A stretch of DNA of 64,000 nucleotides, from assembly GCF_036898825.1 (NCBI RefSeq), contig NZ_JARUND010000001.1, positions 3,720,001-3,784,000 of the forward strand, written 5' to 3'. Made by a program: the position numbers and the translations under genes. Under the pieces are notes generated by a model. That model saw nothing but the letters and a program-made list of their open reading frames with translations, searched no databases and was not told the DNA's origin. Below, in pieces: positions 61,642-64,000 of the stretch (positions are counted from its first letter, which is position 1; each line of letters begins with the position of its first letter). Source of the stretch: Streptomyces sp. B21-083. Its GTDB lineage: Bacteria; Actinomycetota; Actinomycetes; Streptomycetales; Streptomycetaceae.

Positions 61642-62294
61642 TTGGGGGTGACCACCTTGTAGTTCTTGGGGACCTGGGCGTCGGGGCGGCGCAGGTAGAG
61701 GGGCCGGGGTTCGGGCAGTTCGACGCCCGCCGCCAGCCGTTCGGCGGCCAGCGAGGCGAGGGCCGCCGCGGACACGTGCTCGGGCGCGTGCGCGCTCGGG
61801 AAGGTGTCCGGGTAGAGCAGGGCGCCCGCGCCGACAGCCGGCAGGCCCGCGACCTGGTCGGCGATGTCCGCCGGCCGGTCGACGGACGGCTCCGTGACCC
61901 TCGTACGGGAGTCGCTGTAGCGCGCCCAGTAGACCTCCTTGCGGCGGGCGTCGGTCGCCACGACGAAGGGGCCCTCCGGGACGTCGGCGGCGTACGCGAG
62001 GCCGTCCAGCGTGCAGACGCCGTGGACGGGGACGCCGAGCGCCAGTCCGAAGGTGTCGGCGGTCATCAGGCCGACGCGCAGCCCGGTGTAAGGGCCGGGG
62101 CCGATGCCGACGACGATGCCGGTGACGGCGTCGAGGCCCGTGCCCGCCTCGGCGAGGATCCGGTCGACGGCGGGCAGCAGCAGTTCCCCGTGCCGGCGCG
62201 CGTCGACCTGGCTCGACGCGGCGACGACGGCCGTCCCGTCGTGCAGGGCGACCGTGACGGCCGGGGTGGCGGTATCCAGAGCGAGCAAGAGCAC
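61638..62294 (-). CDS. tsaB: tRNA threonylcarbamoyladenosine biosynthesis protein TsaB
   Basis: A 218-residue TsaB, partner and activator of TsaD. The N-terminus LLLALDTATPAVTVALHDG and the signature VVGIGPGPYTGLRVGLMTAD (family GPGSFTGLR) are clear. The GTG at 62294 has no Shine-Dalgarno, and a TAGGCT -10-like hexamer ends six bases upstream, so the operon may begin with a leaderless message. rimI and tsaD follow with overlaps. Confidence 0.94.
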   Translation of the reverse strand: MLLLALDTATPAVTVALHDGTAVVAASSQVDARRHGELLLPAVDRILAEAGTGLDAVTGIVVGIGPGPYTGLRVGLMTADTFGLALGVPVHGVCTLDGLAYAADVPEGPFVVATDARRKEVYWARYSDSRTRVTEPSVDRPADIADQVAGLPAVGAGALLYPDTFPSAHAPEHVSAAALASLAAERLAAGVELPEPRPLYLRRPDAQVPKNYKVVTPK

Positions 62295-62404
62295 GCGAAC
62301 AGCCTACGGCGCCCGCGCCCCGCGTACGGCCGCTCCGGTCGGCGGTACGGCTGCTGCTACCGTCACCGCAAAACGGGACGTAACTGACGAAGAGGTGGGC
62401 ACTG

Positions 62405-62962
62405 GTGACCAGGAGCAGCTCGGGATTCGTGGCCGGGCTCACCGCGGCGGCTCTCGCCGGGGTCGGCTTCCTCGCCTACCAGGCCTCGGCGAACGTCCCC
62501 CTGCGTCCGGGCGCCGAGCGCCTGTCCTCCTCGACGCCGGTGACCACGTCGAAGGTCCCCCGGGACACCCGGCACCCGGGGGCGCTGCCGGCCGGCTCCG
62601 GCGCGGGCAGGCGGGTCGTGTACTCCCTGGAGGACGACCGGGTGTGGCTGGTGGGCACGGCCGGCAGGGCGCGCCGCTCGTTCACGGTCACGCCGGGCAC
62701 GGTCGATCCGGCGCCGGGCAGCTATCTGGTCACGTCCCGCTCGAACTCGATCACGGGGACCGACGGCATCCCGATCGAGCACGTCGTGCGGTTCACGGGC
62801 GTGGACGGCGTGGCCATCGGCTTCAGCGCGGCGGTGGACGACGGCGCGGTTCCGCAGGCCGACCCCGAGACGCGCACGGGCGGCATCCGGGAGACGCGGA
62901 CCGACGGGGACGCGATGTGGGAGTTCGCGACGGTCGGCGAGAAGGTCGTCGTGATCCGCTGA
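62405..62962 (+). CDS. secreted protein of unknown function, YkuD-like fold without the catalytic residues
   Basis: A 185-residue protein. An N-terminal hydrophobic segment (FVAGLTAAALAGVGFLAY) is a signal or anchor. The external part is beta-rich: RRVVYSLEDDRVWLVGTAGR, FTVTPGTVDPAPGSYLVTSR, PIEHVVRFTGVDGVAIGFSA, MWEFATVGEKVVVIR. The strand pattern recalls L,D-transpeptidases, but there is no HGT/SxGC motif and no Cys, so peptidoglycan cross-linking is unlikely. The GTG at 62405 has GAGGTGGG upstream. It stands alone between minus-strand genes. Confidence 0.72.
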   Translation: MTRSSSGFVAGLTAAALAGVGFLAYQASANVPLRPGAERLSSSTPVTTSKVPRDTRHPGALPAGSGAGRRVVYSLEDDRVWLVGTAGRARRSFTVTPGTVDPAPGSYLVTSRSNSITGTDGIPIEHVVRFTGVDGVAIGFSAAVDDGAVPQADPETRTGGIRETRTDGDAMWEFATVGEKVVVIR

Positions 62963-62983
62963 ACGCGCGACGACAGCCAGACT

Positions 62984-63163
62984 CTAGGCGGCTTCGGGCC
63001 GCCGGCGGACGGACACCTCGGGCGGACGCGGCGGTGTCGAGACCGCGCGGGCGGCGGCGCAGGACGCCAGCAGATCACGCATGGACACCCCGGGGACCGC
63101 GTACGGCTTCGGCTCGGGCGCGTTCATGCTCATGCTCGCGCTCGCGCTCTCGGTAGCCGACAT
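62984..63163 (-). CDS. 59-residue protein behind an iron-box-like site
   Basis: A small gene not matched to any family. AGGAGG sits seven bases before the ATG at 63163. The protein is Ser/Ala-rich at the start (MSATESASASMSM), has PKPYAVPGVSMRDLLASCAA in the middle with one Cys, and ends in Pro/Arg. It is intrinsically flexible and has no signal peptide. A TTAGGT-AA-ACCTAA palindrome lies about 30 bases upstream of the start, suggesting DtxR/IdeR-type iron control. Confidence 0.7.
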   Translation of the reverse strand: MSATESASASMSMNAPEPKPYAVPGVSMRDLLASCAAARAVSTPPRPPEVSVRRRPEAA

Positions 63164-63194
63164 GGGCGCCTCCTGAGGTCCGGGGGCGGACGTA

Positions 63195-63210
63195 GTTAGG
63201 TAAACCTAAC
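63195..63210. promoter_or_regulatory. iron-box-like palindrome
   Basis: GTTAGGTAAACCTAAC, a perfect dyad apart from its central A/A, shares half-sites with the IdeR/DmdR consensus TTAGGTTAGGCTAACCTAA, although the arms are closer together. It is immediately upstream of the small gene starting at 63163. Confidence 0.55.
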
Positions 63211-63282
63211 CACGAGCTGGGTACCATGTGACCACGGGCGAGACACCCGACGCAACATCTTGCCGACGGATTGTCGGAACAT

Positions 63283-63846
63283 TCACGCGAACGTTCCCAC
63301 TGCGCTCAGGTCAACCGGCGCCCACCGCTCCCCCACCCCCGTGAGGGTGACGTGCCGCACCTCGTCCGTGGTGTCTCCGACGGCCCGGTGGATGAGGAGA
63401 TGGAGCCGGTCGTCGGTCAGCTCCTCGACCTTGCCCTCACCCCACTCCACGACGATGACGGACTCGGGCAGCGAGACGTCGAGGTCGAGATCCTCCATGT
63501 CGTCGAGACCGCCGGCCAGCCGGTACGCGTCCACGTGGACGAGCGGCGGCCCGTCGCCGAGGGAGGGGTGGACGCGGGCGATCACGAAGGTGGGCGAGGT
63601 GACCGCACCCCGGACCCCGAGCCCCTCGCCGAGCCCGCGCGTCAGCGTCGTCTTGCCCGCGCCCAGCTCACCGGTGAGCATGACGAGGTCGCCGGCCCGG
63701 AGCAGCCCGGCGAGCCTCCGGCCCAACTCCCGCATCTCGTCGGGTGAGTTGACGATGAGCTCGGACGACAGGGAGGACGTGGGGCGCGAGGGGGCCTCGG
63801 TGGGGAACTCAGCCGGGCCGTCGTGCGCTGCTGCTGGTGCTTCCAT
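63283..63846 (-). CDS. tsaE: tRNA threonylcarbamoyladenosine biosynthesis ATPase TsaE
   Basis: A 187-residue ATPase. The Walker A motif is GELGAGKTTLTRGLGEG, followed by TSPTFVIARVHPSLGDG, VHVDAYRLAGGLDDMEDLDL and SVIVVEWGEGKVEEL, the last being Walker B-like. TsaE cycles the TsaB-TsaD complex. An N-terminal tail of about 40 residues rich in Pro/Ala/Ser precedes the domain. The ATG at 63846 lies inside the end of the upstream hydrolase gene (38-bp overlap). Confidence 0.94.
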   Translation of the reverse strand: MEAPAAAHDGPAEFPTEAPSRPTSSLSSELIVNSPDEMRELGRRLAGLLRAGDLVMLTGELGAGKTTLTRGLGEGLGVRGAVTSPTFVIARVHPSLGDGPPLVHVDAYRLAGGLDDMEDLDLDVSLPESVIVVEWGEGKVEELTDDRLHLLIHRAVGDTTDEVRHVTLTGVGERWAPVDLSAVGTFA

Positions 63847-64000
63847 AACCGGAAACCGTAGCCCCTGCCGGCACGGCACCCGCGCGGGTGAGCAGGTCGG
63901 CGAGCCGGTCGGTGACCACCTCGGGGTGTTCCAGCATCACCAGGTGCCCGGCGTCCGGCACGAGGACCAGCTCGGCGTCCGGCAGCAGGTCGGCGATGGC
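63809..64000 (-). CDS. alpha/beta hydrolase, N-terminus outside window
   Basis: The last 63 residues of a gene running in from beyond the window. ELVLVPDAGHLVMLEHPEVV contains the catalytic His region (GHLVMLEHP) of alpha/beta hydrolases; the C-terminus is a Ser-rich tail. It overlaps tsaE by 38 bases. Hydrolase genes in this place are common in Streptomyces tsaE regions. Confidence 0.8.
   Translation of the reverse strand, partial: AIADLLPDAELVLVPDAGHLVMLEHPEVVTDRLADLLTRAGAVPAGATVSGYGSTSSSARRPG

Noticed and set aside
62405..62962. L,D-transpeptidase
   Set aside because: The strand pattern is similar, but the catalytic Cys and His motif are missing.

Overview
The window is chromosomal DNA of a Streptomyces-type actinomycete. 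The evidence is very high GC with GC-rich third codon positions, frequent GTG starts, many 4-bp ATGA/GTGA gene overlaps, and recognisable developmental genes (a BldM-type response regulator and a WhiD-type WhiB protein). No rRNA, tRNA, prophage, CRISPR array or large biosynthetic cluster was recognised. Function names come from reading the proteins, not from database searches.

Layout. 1-8.3 kb: a partial Cys-motif membrane protein, a DUF4429/SHOCT protein, a class II aldolase, a PNPOx-like protein, guaA, a chorismate mutase preceded by what looks like a Phe/Tyr transcription attenuator, a membrane-anchored protein, and an LAxTG sortase-anchored surface protein. 8.3-12 kb: a GMC oxidoreductase with a four-Cys cluster, and an aldehyde dehydrogenase. 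12-25.3 kb: five Ser/Thr kinase paralogues on one strand (one a degenerate pseudokinase with about 370 residues inserted in its activation segment), plus a lipid kinase and a beta-rich protein. 25.6-29.6 kb: glpD, a UDP-sugar-dehydrogenase homologue lacking its catalytic cysteine, and a gene-poor stretch with a 160-bp tandem repeat. 29.6-40.5 kb: guaB3, guaB, an ShbA/SigD-like sigma factor, bldM, whiD, a LysR/MOSC pair, a SDR, an ABM-SnoaL fusion, groEL1 and groES under double CIRCE control.

40.7-46.8 kb: two lipoprotein polysaccharide deacetylases, a THUMP-like methyltransferase, an ECF42 sigma factor with its DGPF/YciI partner, and an LCP cell-wall ligase. 46.8-55.1 kb: a xylan-use locus with a secreted GH10-CBM2 xylanase, a LacI repressor, an ABC importer (binding protein and two permeases, no ATPase) and an intracellular GH3 enzyme. 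A 139-bp MITE-like element with perfect 21-bp terminal inverted repeats follows. 55.3-57.8 kb: a SigE-family sigma factor, a membrane protein and an HExxH secreted protein in one overlapping operon. 58-64 kb: a methyltransferase, three tiny membrane proteins, the t6A genes tsaD, tsaB and tsaE with rimI, a 59-residue gene behind an iron-box-like site, and the end of an alpha/beta hydrolase.

Themes. Guanine nucleotide synthesis (guaA, guaB, guaB3), the chaperonin and the developmental regulators form a block whose order (groES-groEL, WhiB, SigD-type sigma, guaB, guaB3, GMC oxidoreductase, guaA) is also known in Mycobacterium. The kinase cluster resembles the S. coelicolor eSTPK cluster linked to spore-wall synthesis. 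The xylan genes form a complete extracellular-hydrolysis, uptake and intracellular-hydrolysis route. Dispersed non-coding repeats sit at several gene ends.
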